The notes: generated from the sequence alone by a model not told the origin. Positions 27,825 through 36,646 are shown, counted from the first letter of the stretch. The stretch: 64,000 nucleotides of DNA from Ferirhizobium litorale (GCA_030028905.1 JALDYZ010000006.1:1-64000), one strand, 5' to 3'. A program made the numbers and translations.

Positions 27825-27861
27825 CGGTCACCTCCGTCGAAACATGACTACTCGTGCGGGA

Positions 27862-28176
27862 CTACTCGAAATCGATCCTGGATAGAATCCGCTTCTGAAC
27901 TTCCAGTTCCTCCTCGCGCAGCGCTGCGACAAGTTCCGCCAGTTTACCACGAAGCGCGTGGACCTGGTCGAGAAGGTTCATTGCGACGTCGACGCCGTCC
28001 TCGTTGACGCCCATCGGACCGATCAGGTCGAGGATCAGTCGCCCGCGGGCGAGATCGGCATTGTGGAATTCGCGCATGCCCCCCCGTTCCTCCGGGACGA
28101 GCCAACGCTGCTGCACCCAAAGATCGAGCACCCTGACCTCGATTTGCAAGTATGCGCAGAGTTCGGTGTCCTTCAT
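27862..28176 (-). CDS. cbpM: CbpM-type chaperone modulator
   Basis: 104 aa with a MerR-like N-terminal helix-turn-helix arrangement (CAYLQIEVRVLDLWVQQRWL) and a helical C-terminus. In E. coli CbpM binds the J-domain of CbpA and inhibits it. Here it directly follows and overlaps (ATGA-type, four bases) the end of the cbpA-like gene, the standard arrangement. Confidence 0.85.
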   Translation of the reverse strand: MKDTELCAYLQIEVRVLDLWVQQRWLVPEERGGMREFHNADLARGRLILDLIGPMGVNEDGVDVAMNLLDQVHALRGKLAELVAALREEELEVQKRILSRIDFE

Positions 28177-29093
28177 ACGCCACCTCCCATCGTCTTCCGC
28201 GGATCGTGCCGGGTGCCTGCCTCCCAGTTCTTGACGAATTCGGTGAGTTCTGAATCGGGTTCGTCGGGGAGGACAACCTTCAGTGTCACGAAAGCGTCGC
28301 CGTGCCCGCCGCCATGCTTGTGCAGGCCCTTGCCCTTGAGACGCAGTGTCTTGCCGGTATTGGAGTTGGGGGCGAGCGTGACGTTCACAGCGCCGCTCAC
28401 CGTCGGGACGCGGATCTTGCCTCCCAGCACCGCTTCACTGAGTGAAATCGGAACCTCGTATCGAACGTCGTCGCCGTCGACCTTGAAGATGGGATGGGGG
28501 CGCACCGTGATATCGATGAGCGCATCGCCCGGCGGGCCGTTGTTGAAGCCCGGTTCGCCCTTGCCGCGCAGCCTGAGTGTCTGGCCGTCGCGCGTTCCAG
28601 CTGGAATTTGCAGGTCGAGCGCGGTGCCGTCGGGCAGGGTGATCTTCTTCTTTGCGCCGTTCACCGCCTCGAGAAAATCGACTTCCATCGCATAATGCGC
28701 GTCGCGTCCCTTAATTGGCCCTTGTGGGCGGTTCCGGCGGCTGAAAAAGCTCGAAAAGACATCGTCGGCATCGCCGAAATCCGAAAAGGCGCTGCGATTT
28801 TCGTACCGTCCCCCCGTCGATCCGTGCGATGCGTAGTCGCGATAGTAATCGCGGGGCGGCGCTGTTTCCGCGCCTGTGGCATCGATTTCGCCACGATCGA
28901 ATTTCTTGCGCTTCTCCTCGTCGCTCAGCAGCGAATAGGCGGCCGAGACACCCTTGAACTTCTCCTCCGCCGCCTTGTCGCCGGGGTTAAGGTCGGGATG
29001 AAGGTTTTTGGCAAGCTTGCGATAGGCGGACTGGATGTCCTTTTGCGAAGCATCGCGGCTGACGCCTAGCGTCTCGTAGGGATCACGGCTCAT
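28173..29093 (-). CDS. cbpA: Curved-DNA-binding/DnaJ-type co-chaperone CbpA
   Basis: 306 aa. The N-terminal J-domain carries HPD (in NLHPDLNPG, about residues 32-34), then a linker and two C-terminal beta domains (DGTALDLQIPAGTRDGQTLRL split, and a second after about 215). No zinc-finger CxxCxGxG repeats, which separates it from true DnaJ. It stimulates DnaK. Start at ATG 29093 (MSRDPYETLG) because the J-domain begins there. Confidence 0.92.
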   Translation of the reverse strand: MSRDPYETLGVSRDASQKDIQSAYRKLAKNLHPDLNPGDKAAEEKFKGVSAAYSLLSDEEKRKKFDRGEIDATGAETAPPRDYYRDYASHGSTGGRYENRSAFSDFGDADDVFSSFFSRRNRPQGPIKGRDAHYAMEVDFLEAVNGAKKKITLPDGTALDLQIPAGTRDGQTLRLRGKGEPGFNNGPPGDALIDITVRPHPIFKVDGDDVRYEVPISLSEAVLGGKIRVPTVSGAVNVTLAPNSNTGKTLRLKGKGLHKHGGGHGDAFVTLKVVLPDEPDSELTEFVKNWEAGTRHDPRKTMGGGV

Positions 29094-29204
29094 TCGGTCT
29101 CCTCGGAACACCAAAACGATATAGCGTCGATGTATTCTGTTTTCCATGTCGGAGGGCCGATATGGGGACAGTCCGCAGGGGAAGGTGCCATACCGGTCGG
29201 CGGA

Positions 29205-30521
29205 TCACAATGACGGCATTTGCGCGGTGGGAACGTTCGCTACACCTGCTTCCGGTCGCACCAGCAGTTTGTCGATCCGTCGGCCGTCAAGGTCCACGAC
29301 CTCGAACCGCCATCCGTTCTTGGCAAAGCTTTCGCCGATGCTCGGCAGGTGCTTGAGTTCCTCGAGCACCAACCCCGCAACCGTCTGGTATTCGATGTCG
29401 TCGTCGAGCGGGAAATTCATGTAAGCGGCGAACTCGTCGATCGGCATCCAGCCGGATACGAGATAGGAACCATCCTCGCGTTGAGCGATTGCGGGCTCTT
29501 CGGATTCGTCTTCCTGCAATACGCCGACAATGGCCTCGAGAATGTCCCCGGAGGTAATAATCCCCTCGAAATGCCCGTACTCGTCGTAAACCAGCACCAT
29601 GTGGATCGACGACTTGCGGATGACCTCGATGACCGTGCTCGCATGGGAAAGATCAGAGACGACCGGCACCTCGCGCGTCAGGGCGAGGATGTCGACATCG
29701 TCGCCGGAACCGACAGCCTTGTAGAAGTCCTTGGCGAAAAGTACGCCGAGCAACTCGTCGGAACTGCCTTTGCGCACAGGCAGTCGCGAGCGGCTGGTCT
29801 GTTCGATCTGGGCGCGGATCTCTTCGAGACTGTCCTCGATGTCGATCACCTCGACCTCCCGACGCGGCGTCATCAGGGCACGGGCGGTTCGATCGGCGAG
29901 GCGCATCACGCCCGAGATCATTGCCTGTTCCTCGCTCTCTATCACGCCGGCGCTATGGGCTTCGGCAAGCACCGTTTTGATCTCCTCGTCGGTGATCCTG
30001 CCCTCGGTCTTTCCGGATTGGCCGAGCAGTGTCAGCACCAGCTTGCCGGAGGTATCGAGCAGCCAGACCAGGGGTGCTGCCATCTTGGAAAGCACCACCA
30101 TCGCCGGTGCGACCTTGCCGGCGATCGATTCCGGATCTCTGAGAGCGATCTGCTTGGGAACAAGTTCGCCGATGATCAGGGAGAGATAGGTGATCGCCAC
30201 GACCACCAGACCGACGCCTATGGCATCCGACGCCGCCTTCGACAGACCGTGGGTCAGCAGCCACGTGCTGAAGCGTGAACCGAGCGTGGCGCCCGAAAAG
30301 GCGCCGGACAGCACACCCACCAGTGTGATGCCGATCTGCACCGTGGACAGGAACCGCCCGGGATCCTCTGCCAATTGCATGGCAAGGCGCGCGCCCCTGC
30401 TTCCCTGGTCGGCCATTACCTTCAGCCGGGCCGGTCGCGACGAAACGACGGCGAGTTCGGACATGGCCAGCACCCCATTCAGGATGGTGAGCAGGACGAC
30501 AATCGAGATTTCCAGTAACAA
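29205..30521 (-). CDS. CNNM/CorC-family membrane protein with CBS domains (hemolysin family)
   Basis: 438 aa. A DUF21/CNNM transmembrane domain (about 1-190, four hydrophobic segments, with SELAVVSSRPARL and GELVPKQIAL) is followed by a CBS pair (about 205-335) and a C-terminal CorC_HlyC domain (about 345-425). Relatives transport or sense Mg2+/Co2+ or have been called hemolysins; transport is the more likely role. It stands alone, divergent from nothing obvious. Confidence 0.9.
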   Translation of the reverse strand: MLLEISIVVLLTILNGVLAMSELAVVSSRPARLKVMADQGSRGARLAMQLAEDPGRFLSTVQIGITLVGVLSGAFSGATLGSRFSTWLLTHGLSKAASDAIGVGLVVVAITYLSLIIGELVPKQIALRDPESIAGKVAPAMVVLSKMAAPLVWLLDTSGKLVLTLLGQSGKTEGRITDEEIKTVLAEAHSAGVIESEEQAMISGVMRLADRTARALMTPRREVEVIDIEDSLEEIRAQIEQTSRSRLPVRKGSSDELLGVLFAKDFYKAVGSGDDVDILALTREVPVVSDLSHASTVIEVIRKSSIHMVLVYDEYGHFEGIITSGDILEAIVGVLQEDESEEPAIAQREDGSYLVSGWMPIDEFAAYMNFPLDDDIEYQTVAGLVLEELKHLPSIGESFAKNGWRFEVVDLDGRRIDKLLVRPEAGVANVPTAQMPSL

Positions 30522-30698
30522 GAGGGGACCCGTGACGTTGTTGTCGGTGGCCCGAAAAATAGGAACAAACGCGTCCCGGGGAAAGAACTATCTCTGGTCG
30601 AGGGCAGATAAGTTGGTCTATCGGCAGTCGGATGATGGTCAGGATTGCGGCGGCGGCGCCATAGTCACCCGCATCTGGGGCACTTCCGGCGGCAAGCG

Positions 30699-30730
30699 GT
30701 GCGGCAGCACGAGAGGCCATGCTGCCGCAC
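30699..30730 (-). terminator. 11-bp hairpin after the 29-aa gene
   Basis: GTGCGGCAGCA (30699-30709) and TGCTGCCGCAC (30720-30730) are perfect complements with a 10-base loop. It begins 15 bases past the stop of the 29-codon gene on the minus strand. No T-run follows. Confidence 0.55.
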
Positions 30731-30745
30731 GGAAATCATACCGGA

Positions 30746-30835
30746 TCAGCCATTGCCGATGATCTTGTAGGCGAGCGCGATCGTAGGGGCCGCCAACATC
30801 AGGGCAGTGATCATGCTGTAGACGAAGAGCTTCAT
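30746..30835 (-). CDS. 29-aa membrane peptide
   Basis: MKLFVYSMITALMLAAPT then IALAYKIIGNG is a single hydrophobic helix with a short charged end. It could be a small inner-membrane protein or a secreted peptide with a signal. AAGGGAG lies eight bases before the ATG, a hairpin (CATCACC at 30850-30856 with GGTGATG at 30869-30875) lies in its leader, and an 11-bp stem lies after its stop. Flanking signals make it more than a chance frame. No homologue known to me. Confidence 0.5.
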   Translation of the reverse strand: MKLFVYSMITALMLAAPTIALAYKIIGNG

Positions 30836-31286
30836 CGTGAACTCCCTTTCATCACCTTCATTCGAAGTGGTGATGCGGATGCGGCATTTCAATCCGGATC
30901 AACAATCAGGCCGAATCACAAGTTGCAGCGTGACGGATATCGTGTCGGCCGGGTATGGTTTTCGCCTTGAAAAGCAGCATCTGTAGAGGATCTACGCATT
31001 TCAACTGATGGGAGTCCAGATCAAGGCAGTCGCCAAAAACATCAATGAATGCAGTTCCCGCCATCACCATCGGTTGCGAGAAGTGCGGGGGCACCAGGTT
31101 CTGACAATCGTCAAATCACGCGGCCGCGCACTTTGTTCATGCCGCCGCCTTGCACATCGGGCCGCAGTGCATATATTTGCGGCGCACCCGACCGTACCTG
31201 ATTATTTGGGCCGGGATGCTTTTTGGCTGCATAGCCGCCTTCACCCGGCAACATTGCTTGCCGCCGGACTTTGGAAGGAGACATAG
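30836..31286. other. 451-base region without a clear gene, between the 29-aa gene and the XRE regulator
   Basis: Apart from the leader hairpin of the minus-strand peptide gene, I see no reading frame with a good ribosome binding site and no repeat. The last part holds the GGAAGGAG site for the XRE gene. A small RNA cannot be excluded. Confidence 0.4.
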
Positions 31287-31532
31287 ATGTCCATTACTCT
31301 GAGCAATCTCGACAGTTCGAATGCCTCGACCGTCCCTCAGATCGAAATCGGAGCCGCCGTAAGGCGATCGCGTGAGGCTGCGGGCTATTCTATCGACGAG
31401 CTCTCGGAAACTTGCGGCCTGACCGGCAACGAAATCTCCAGGATCGAGATCGGCGCCGACGCCGATCCCGCAAAACTGCGTCGCATCGCTGCGGCGCTTC
31501 GGGTAGAGCCTTCTACCTTTCTGGCCCACTAG
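31287..31532 (+). CDS. Small XRE-family (Cro/CI-type) DNA-binding protein
   Basis: 81 aa made up almost only of a helix-turn-helix: IGAAVRRSREAAGYSIDELS then TCGLTGNEISRIEIGADADP, ending in RIAAALRVEPSTFLAH. The preceding GGAAGGAG is strong. No effector domain, so it may regulate by itself or act as an antitoxin-like partner, but no toxin gene is next to it. A 10-bp hairpin follows its stop. Confidence 0.85.
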   Translation: MSITLSNLDSSNASTVPQIEIGAAVRRSREAAGYSIDELSETCGLTGNEISRIEIGADADPAKLRRIAAALRVEPSTFLAH

Positions 31533-31537
31533 AAGAC

Positions 31538-31564
31538 TGCACACCCCCATTCGTGGGGTGTGCA
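31538..31564 (+). terminator. Hairpin after the XRE gene
   Basis: TGCACACCCC (31538-31547) pairs with GGGGTGTGCA (31555-31564) around a 7-base loop, six bases after the stop. No T-run follows. Confidence 0.5.
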
Positions 31565-31681
31565 CTCCGTTCCTGCGCGCCGCGCGCTGTCCTCTCGGGC
31601 AACTGCGCCGACGAGCATCGATATCTGGATTGCGCGCCGCCGCCGCCGTCCTGCCTGCGCAGAAACCGCGCGTTTTGCCAA

Positions 31682-32686
31682 TCACTTCTGTGGAAATATC
31701 TCCTTCCAGTCGGCCTTCATGTCGACGACCGTCCAGCCGTTGTTAGGTGCAATGTCGAGGGCCTTGTCCAGCCGGCCGAACTCGGTGTTGCGATCATAGG
31801 CGTATTCACGCTCGGCGTCGGTGTGGTGGACGATCAGTCCGAACCTTGGGATGGAACCACCCACGGTGGTCCATTGCAGCATCTCGAGGTCGCCGTCGGA
31901 ATTGCCGAAGGCGGCGATGGGACGGCGGCCGATGGCCGCGTTGATGCCGACCGGCTTGCCGGCCTTGTCATCGACGAAATTCACCTCTGGCAACCTGAAC
32001 AGGATCGGCAATCCGTCGCGCAGGATGAACTCGGTCTTGATGGAAGAACCGATGACCTGCTCGGGTGGAATGCCGTAGACATCTTTCGCCCATGGCCGCA
32101 TGAACTCCACGCCGCCGCCCGAGACGATGTATGTCTTGAAGCCGTTTGTCCTCAGGTAGGCAAGCAGTTCGAGCATCGGCTGATACACAAGCTCGGTATA
32201 GGGCCGATCGAAGCGCGGATGGCGGGCGGTGGCCAGCCATTCGGTCACGATTTCCTGGAACTCGTCGACCGTCATGCCGGCATGAGTCGCCATGATAAGT
32301 TCGACAAGACCCTTCTCGCCGGAAGCCGCAAGCGCCTTCAAGTCGCCGTCAAGCACCGCCTTGAAGGGTTGTTTGTCTTTCCATTCCGGATGTTGCGGTG
32401 CCAGCAGCTTCACCCGATCGAGAGCGAAGGCCAATTGTGTATACATCGGGTGTTCGACCCAGAGGGTACCATCATTGTCGAAGACGGCGATGCGATCGGA
32501 TTCCGGAACGAAATCGGTCGTATTTTCCGCAGTGACCCGATCGACGAAGGCGACGATGGCTTGCTTGGGAGCGGTGTCGTTCCATGATGGCAACGGGTCA
32601 GACTGGGCGAATGCCGTGGCCACGCAAACAAGGACGGCTGCCAACGCAAGAAATGCGTTTCGAGAAAAAGAAGCCAATGCGATCAT
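31682..32686 (-). CDS. Exported HAD-family phosphatase
   Basis: 334 aa with a signal peptide (about 1-27, ATAFAQ). HAD motif I is FDNDGTL (D70, D72); motif II is the VSGGG region and motif IV is GNSDGDLEM. This type is often annotated as haloacid dehalogenase-like nonspecific acid phosphatase; a periplasmic phosphomonoesterase is the likely role. AGGAGGATT precedes ATG 32686. Confidence 0.88.
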   Translation of the reverse strand: MIALASFSRNAFLALAAVLVCVATAFAQSDPLPSWNDTAPKQAIVAFVDRVTAENTTDFVPESDRIAVFDNDGTLWVEHPMYTQLAFALDRVKLLAPQHPEWKDKQPFKAVLDGDLKALAASGEKGLVELIMATHAGMTVDEFQEIVTEWLATARHPRFDRPYTELVYQPMLELLAYLRTNGFKTYIVSGGGVEFMRPWAKDVYGIPPEQVIGSSIKTEFILRDGLPILFRLPEVNFVDDKAGKPVGINAAIGRRPIAAFGNSDGDLEMLQWTTVGGSIPRFGLIVHHTDAEREYAYDRNTEFGRLDKALDIAPNNGWTVVDMKADWKEIFPQK

Positions 32687-33044
32687 TCCAATCCTCCTCG
32701 GTCAGTCCAGTTTCCAATTGACAGTGAAATGTTGAACCTTCTTTCGCAAGTTTCGGCGCGCACCGATCGCCAGCGTCGATCGTTCGTGAGTATCAATGGC
32801 CCTCACTCTGCAGCCTCCGCGGGGGATAGTCTATACAGACCCTCAGGGGTTCGCGCTCGTCGGGAAAAAACGTGCCCACGCGATGTCGCGAAGCCCCCTC
32901 GCGCAAACTTGACGCAAGCCAGGCCTTGATCGCAAGGCCCCATTCGTGGTTGCATCAGGGCGACGGTACGCATCAGCCCGCCGATCTTTCCGCCCATATC
33001 AGCCCAAACAGCCGGGTTTTCGGCAAGGTGTAGTCGAGGTTCAC
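32687..33044. other. 358-base spacer between the phosphatase and the cupin gene
   Basis: No convincing small gene, repeat or terminator. It must carry the two divergent promoters, but I cannot place boxes with confidence. Confidence 0.4.
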
Positions 33045-33512
33045 ATGGCATTTTCGTTTTTGCGTTCGCGCGGCGAGGAACCGCCTGTTTCTGTCCCGGC
33101 CATCGGGCTTGAACTCTTCGTTCGATTGCCGCCCGCTGCCAGCGGCACGGCAATGACGGTGATCGAGACGATAAATGCTCCCGGCTTCGGACCGCCCCGC
33201 CACCGCCACAACGAGACCGAGGTGTTCCGTGTGCTGGAGGGGCGCTATCTCTATGAGGTTGACGGCAGCCAGTTTTACGCCGAGATCGGCGATCTGGTCA
33301 GCATCCCAGGTGGCGCGGCCCATGGTTTCGTCAACGTGACCGATCGCCCGGCGCGCCAACTGATCATGATCCTGCCTGGGCTCGACGCACGAACCTTTTT
33401 CACAGAGCTCGGTTCGGTGATGAAGGACGGTGTTCCGGATACGGGTATGCTCAACGCGTTCGGCCGCAAGTGGGGCGTAGAGTTTCTCGGTCCGCCCTTG
33501 CACGCGCCGTAG
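33045..33512 (+). CDS. Single-domain cupin protein
   Basis: 155 aa. Cupin motif 1 is PRHRHNETEVFRVLEG (His, His and Glu as metal ligands) and motif 2 is GDLVSIPGGAAHGFVN. It is a small beta-barrel protein, possibly a dioxygenase, isomerase or ligand sensor. Start chosen at ATG 33045, with the conserved fold beginning about 40 residues in. No partner gene in a shared operon. Confidence 0.85.
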   Translation: MAFSFLRSRGEEPPVSVPAIGLELFVRLPPAASGTAMTVIETINAPGFGPPRHRHNETEVFRVLEGRYLYEVDGSQFYAEIGDLVSIPGGAAHGFVNVTDRPARQLIMILPGLDARTFFTELGSVMKDGVPDTGMLNAFGRKWGVEFLGPPLHAP

Positions 33513-33860
33513 CGGGGGCGCCGGGGGCGAGAGGAGATCAGACTATCGGCAGGCGACATGTGTTTTGACGGCGCAGATTTTCGTGTATCGTGGCGCCGCC
33601 ACATGAATGATCCGTATTGTTGATTGTCCCGTGTACCGAGTTGCCATCACCGGCGCTTCCGTTTGGAGCGCCCGCCATGGTCTCCGGCCCCGCCTGTGCG
33701 CGGCCGCCTGAATTTCCGCATGCAAAGAAAGTTTGAAGCAGCGCAATGCCGCTGACGACGACGAATGTCTCTGGCGGCTATCGCCGCGGGGGCATGGCGG
33801 CTGAACCGGGCCGACGGCTGCGCCGAGCGTTGAAACATCGCCAAACGAAGGGAAATTCGC
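33513..33860. other. 348-base spacer before the exported protein gene
   Basis: No gene that I can support. TTGACG near 33576 followed by TATCGT is a weak promoter candidate, but the spacing (15 bases) is short. GAAGGGAAATTCGC gives the ribosome binding site for the next gene. Confidence 0.35.
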
Positions 33861-34583
33861 ATGACACGCAAACAGGTATTTTGTCTCCTGCTGGCAGGCA
33901 CTCTCGGTTTCCTGAACGGGGCAGCGGCGCTTGCCCAGGAAGCCGCCCGGAAACCGCACGTGCCACTTGAAAAGACCATCGGCCAGACGAGCCATCAGGC
34001 GCCGATGTCTTCGCTTCTCGTCTTGAACGCAGACGGTGCGAAGCTGGAGGGCAACAAGCTGACGCTGACGGGCGTTGCCAGCAGCACGATCGTCTTTTCG
34101 GACCGCCCGGTCAGGGCGGCGGGGCATCTCGCCACCGATGAACTGGTCAAGCAATGGGGCGAGGGGCCGGACAACTTCGTCAAGGATCCGCCGAATGCGA
34201 CGATTTCGGTGCTCGGCGGCGGTAGCGACGTCAGCGATGCCGTCTTGACCCTCAAGACTCCGACGCTGGAAGGAACGACGCTGACCTTCGATGTTGCGGT
34301 TCTGGAAGGCAATCTTGACGGCGCCAGCGGGCCGGCCGCGCTGTTCATCGACCATTGGCGCGGCTGGAACAACGCCGCATGGTATGGAGCGGGTCTTGCG
34401 ACTGGGGCAGCCCTAGGCGTCGCGGCCACACGCCCCTATTATCCGCCCCACTACTACAGACCCTACTACTACGCCCCGGTGGTGGAGCGGCCATGCCCTC
34501 CCGGCTACTGGCTTGGGCCCTGGGGCCATTGCCGTGACACACCCTACCATGGTCGGTTGCCGGGCGGCGGCTGGCAGCCATGA
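33861..34583 (+). CDS. Exported protein with a C-terminal Pro/Tyr-rich cysteine motif
   Basis: 240 aa. Signal peptide (about 1-25, ALAQE), then a soluble beta-rich domain (about 45-155), then a glycine/alanine stretch (about 170-195) and the tail YYPPHYYRPYYYAP followed by CPPGYWLGPWGHCRDTPYHG. The last part resembles the CPPG-x-GP-x-G-x-C tails of short rhizobial secreted proteins. The middle domain is not recognised. The tail's two cysteines may form a disulphide in the periplasm. Confidence 0.7.
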   Translation: MTRKQVFCLLLAGTLGFLNGAAALAQEAARKPHVPLEKTIGQTSHQAPMSSLLVLNADGAKLEGNKLTLTGVASSTIVFSDRPVRAAGHLATDELVKQWGEGPDNFVKDPPNATISVLGGGSDVSDAVLTLKTPTLEGTTLTFDVAVLEGNLDGASGPAALFIDHWRGWNNAAWYGAGLATGAALGVAATRPYYPPHYYRPYYYAPVVERPCPPGYWLGPWGHCRDTPYHGRLPGGGWQP

Positions 34584-34620
34584 TTGCCAGGCCCGGACCC
34601 CTGACGCGCAATGGCTCGCC

Positions 34621-34693
34621 GGGGGGGGGCGGTGCCCTCGATTGACGATGATCCGCAAACGCAGTGCCCTGCGCGCGATGGAACGCGCAGGGC
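34621..34693. repeat. G9 homopolymer and 10-bp hairpin downstream of the exported protein gene
   Basis: Nine G in a row (34621-34629) are followed by a perfect 10-bp stem GCCCTGCGCG (34666-34675) / CGCGCAGGGC (34684-34693) with an 8-base loop. The stem may end either the upstream gene or the convergent tautomerase gene. Confidence 0.5.
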
Positions 34694-34750
34694 GGCGACC
34701 TCCAATTGCGAACCCGGTAGCGGGGACAAAGTCCCGGAGGCGGGAGGAGG

Positions 34751-35323
34751 TTACAGGCGCCCCGGTCGTTGGGCCGACATGCTTGGCGGCAGACCGCCCA
34801 TGTCGTGCGGGTAGTCGAAAGCCGACAGCATTCTCTGCTTGGCATCGAAATAGGACCGAACCCAGGAGAAGCGCCCACCGCTCTTCGACATGCCAACGGC
34901 ATCGGCGATGCTCTCAAGGCTGATGGTTTGGCCCGCTGCCCCCCAGTTCCCCTCCGGGACCTCGTCGATCACGACCAGGATACTGGATTTGTGAGCATCG
35001 CGGGCGTGGAGGGTAGCAAGGATCGCGTCGTTTACCCAGGCGTGCACCTCGCTCTTGTGGCCGGCGTTCATGTAGCCTTCGGGTATCGTCACATGCACGA
35101 GGAAGGGGCCGGGCGTGGCGATGAAAGTATCGTCGCGTGCGCCCCCCACCCAGAAATCAGTCCGTGCGATCTCGGTGAAGATGACCCAGGCGAAGGCACG
35201 TCCGCCATGGGTATTTGCGCCGCCCTCCATCTTGATCAACACTTCCGTGAGCCTGGTCGCGAGATCCGCCTTGGCGCCGTCATCGATATGACCGGCAACG
35301 TAGTGAACGTTCATGATAGGCAT
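34751..35323 (-). CDS. Tautomerase-family protein
   Basis: 190 aa. Pro2 follows the start methionine (MPIMNVHYVAGHIDDGAKAD), the catalytic N-terminal proline of the 4-oxalocrotonate tautomerase superfamily, followed by ADLATRLTEVLIKMEG. It is longer than the 62-aa monomer, probably two fused beta-alpha-beta units. These enzymes act on keto-enol products of aromatic degradation or related substrates. It is 164 bases downstream of the pirin gene on the same strand. AAGGAGAATGAC precedes the ATG; an in-frame upstream start would bury the proline. Confidence 0.85.
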   Translation of the reverse strand: MPIMNVHYVAGHIDDGAKADLATRLTEVLIKMEGGANTHGGRAFAWVIFTEIARTDFWVGGARDDTFIATPGPFLVHVTIPEGYMNAGHKSEVHAWVNDAILATLHARDAHKSSILVVIDEVPEGNWGAAGQTISLESIADAVGMSKSGGRFSWVRSYFDAKQRMLSAFDYPHDMGGLPPSMSAQRPGRL

Positions 35324-35487
35324 GTCATTCTCCTTCCTTGCGCACCGAGCACGTCGACCCATGCGTTCGGCTGGTTGTGATGATCGCGCGGCAAACAGCG
35401 AAGTTGGGGCAGGCACTACCCTTGCAGGCCTTGGGAAATTGCACCGGAAGGCAGTCAATCGGCTTTGCCGGCACGGCGGGCGGGTGC

Positions 35488-36291
35488 TCAGTGATGAACA
35501 TGGTCGTGCTCCCATTTCTGCTGGATAGTGTCGTCGATCATGAGCGTCTCGACGACGATGACGTCGGTGTCGTCCTCGAGGATCTCAAAATCTACTGTGG
35601 AAGCGTTCCAAATGCCCGTGCTGTCGCGGGCATTGAGGACGGTCGTATCGCAGCGGACCGAGCCTTCGCGGACAAAGACGTAGACGCCGTGCGAGACGGA
35701 GCGGAGTGGGTAGGCGAAGGACTTGCCCGAGTCCGCAATCAGCCGCGAAACGCGCAGATCCTGATCGACGGGAAGAGCGCCGTCGCCATCGCCGACCAAC
35801 TGCACGATGGCGTTGCGCCGCGTGCGGAAATCAAAGTGGGCGCGGTGGTAGGATGGTGGAAGGTAGAGCTGCTTAGGCAGGAGCCAAAGATAGATGGCGT
35901 GCATGTCCTCGGGAGTGACACTGAGTTCGGAATGCTTGCCGCCCGATCCGGCGGAAAAGACATAGTAGTCGCCGGCCGCGAGCCGATCGACCGTTCCGCC
36001 GCCCGCCGTATTGATGTGCGTCAATTCGCCAGCAAACACGAAGGCGCAAATGACGAAATTGTGGTGCGGGTGCATGTTGTATCCGCAGCCGGTCCCATGG
36101 AACACCTCGTCACCGAAGACGCGGACCGGCCCGAATCCCGGCCGTCCGCCTTGGTATTCATGGAAGTTGAAGCTTGATGCACGGGTGACGAACCCGTCGG
36201 GGTGACCTGCAATATAGGACGAGCGAGAGCCGTCTGACTTGATCATATCGTGTCCGCGCTCTTCGTTGCGGATGATGAACTGGTGGGACAT
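35488..36291 (-). CDS. Pirin-family cupin protein
   Basis: 267 aa bicupin. The pirin metal motif is visible as GCGYNMHPHHNFVICAFVF and GELTH, with the histidines of NMHPHHNF. Bacterial pirins such as YhhW have quercetinase (dioxygenase) activity, others bind metabolic enzymes; the role here is inferred only. Start at MSHQFIIRNEERG. It lies 28 bases after the rubredoxin gene, so the two are co-transcribed. Confidence 0.85.
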   Translation of the reverse strand: MSHQFIIRNEERGHDMIKSDGSRSSYIAGHPDGFVTRASSFNFHEYQGGRPGFGPVRVFGDEVFHGTGCGYNMHPHHNFVICAFVFAGELTHINTAGGGTVDRLAAGDYYVFSAGSGGKHSELSVTPEDMHAIYLWLLPKQLYLPPSYHRAHFDFRTRRNAIVQLVGDGDGALPVDQDLRVSRLIADSGKSFAYPLRSVSHGVYVFVREGSVRCDTTVLNARDSTGIWNASTVDFEILEDDTDVIVVETLMIDDTIQQKWEHDHVHH

Positions 36292-36319
36292 TCGACTTTC
36301 TCCTGGAAGACGGGTTTGT

Positions 36320-36532
36320 TTAGAGGCTGGGCTGGGGCTGGCCATAGGCGTAGCCAATCACCACCATTTCGAACATGTGCTTGGGAGTGCCACAGTCCGG
36401 GCAAACCCAATCGTCGGGAATATCTTCCCAGCGGGTGCCGGGGGCCAATCCATGCTCTGGCAGGCCCAAAGCTTCGTCATAAGAGAATCCGCAGCCGAGG
36501 CACATCAGCCGCTTGAAAGGTTCAGTGCTCAT
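36320..36532 (-). CDS. Rubredoxin
   Basis: 70 aa. Iron ligands C11-x2-C14 and C44-x2-C47 (MCLGCGFSYDEA, DDWVCPDCGTPK) and the aromatic core W43 are typical. It carries a single electron for an oxygenase, a reductase or a peroxidase. It is the first gene of the unit behind the tandem operator at 36547-36586, followed by pirin and tautomerase. An in-frame ATG 17 codons upstream falls in the operator and is rejected. Confidence 0.93.
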   Translation of the reverse strand: MSTEPFKRLMCLGCGFSYDEALGLPEHGLAPGTRWEDIPDDWVCPDCGTPKHMFEMVVIGYAYGQPQPSL

Positions 36533-36546
36533 AACAACCTCACTTG

Positions 36547-36586
36547 GTAATGCGTAACGCGCTACTGATAACGCGTGACGCATTAC
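36547..36586. promoter_or_regulatory. Tandem GntR operators before the rubredoxin gene
   Basis: Two 12-mers with the same core are spaced 14 bp apart: GTAACGCGCTAC (36554-36565) and ATAACGCGTGAC (36568-36579). They also form a 15-bp inverted repeat with one mismatch (36547-36561 with 36572-36586). The 12-mers differ by one and two bases from the perfect palindrome GTAACGCGTTAC found in the gntR promoter. The location 15-54 bases before the rubredoxin ATG is where repression is expected. Confidence 0.8.
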
Positions 36587-36646
36587 TAATATTAGTCGAT
36601 GCTTAATGCAAGTGAAAAGTTAATGAGCGGTAAAGCCGAGACGTCG

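Noticed and set aside
34611-34814. 67-codon frame through the G9 tract
   Set aside because: It crosses the hairpin and the 3' end of the antisense tautomerase gene, and has no ribosome binding site or family.
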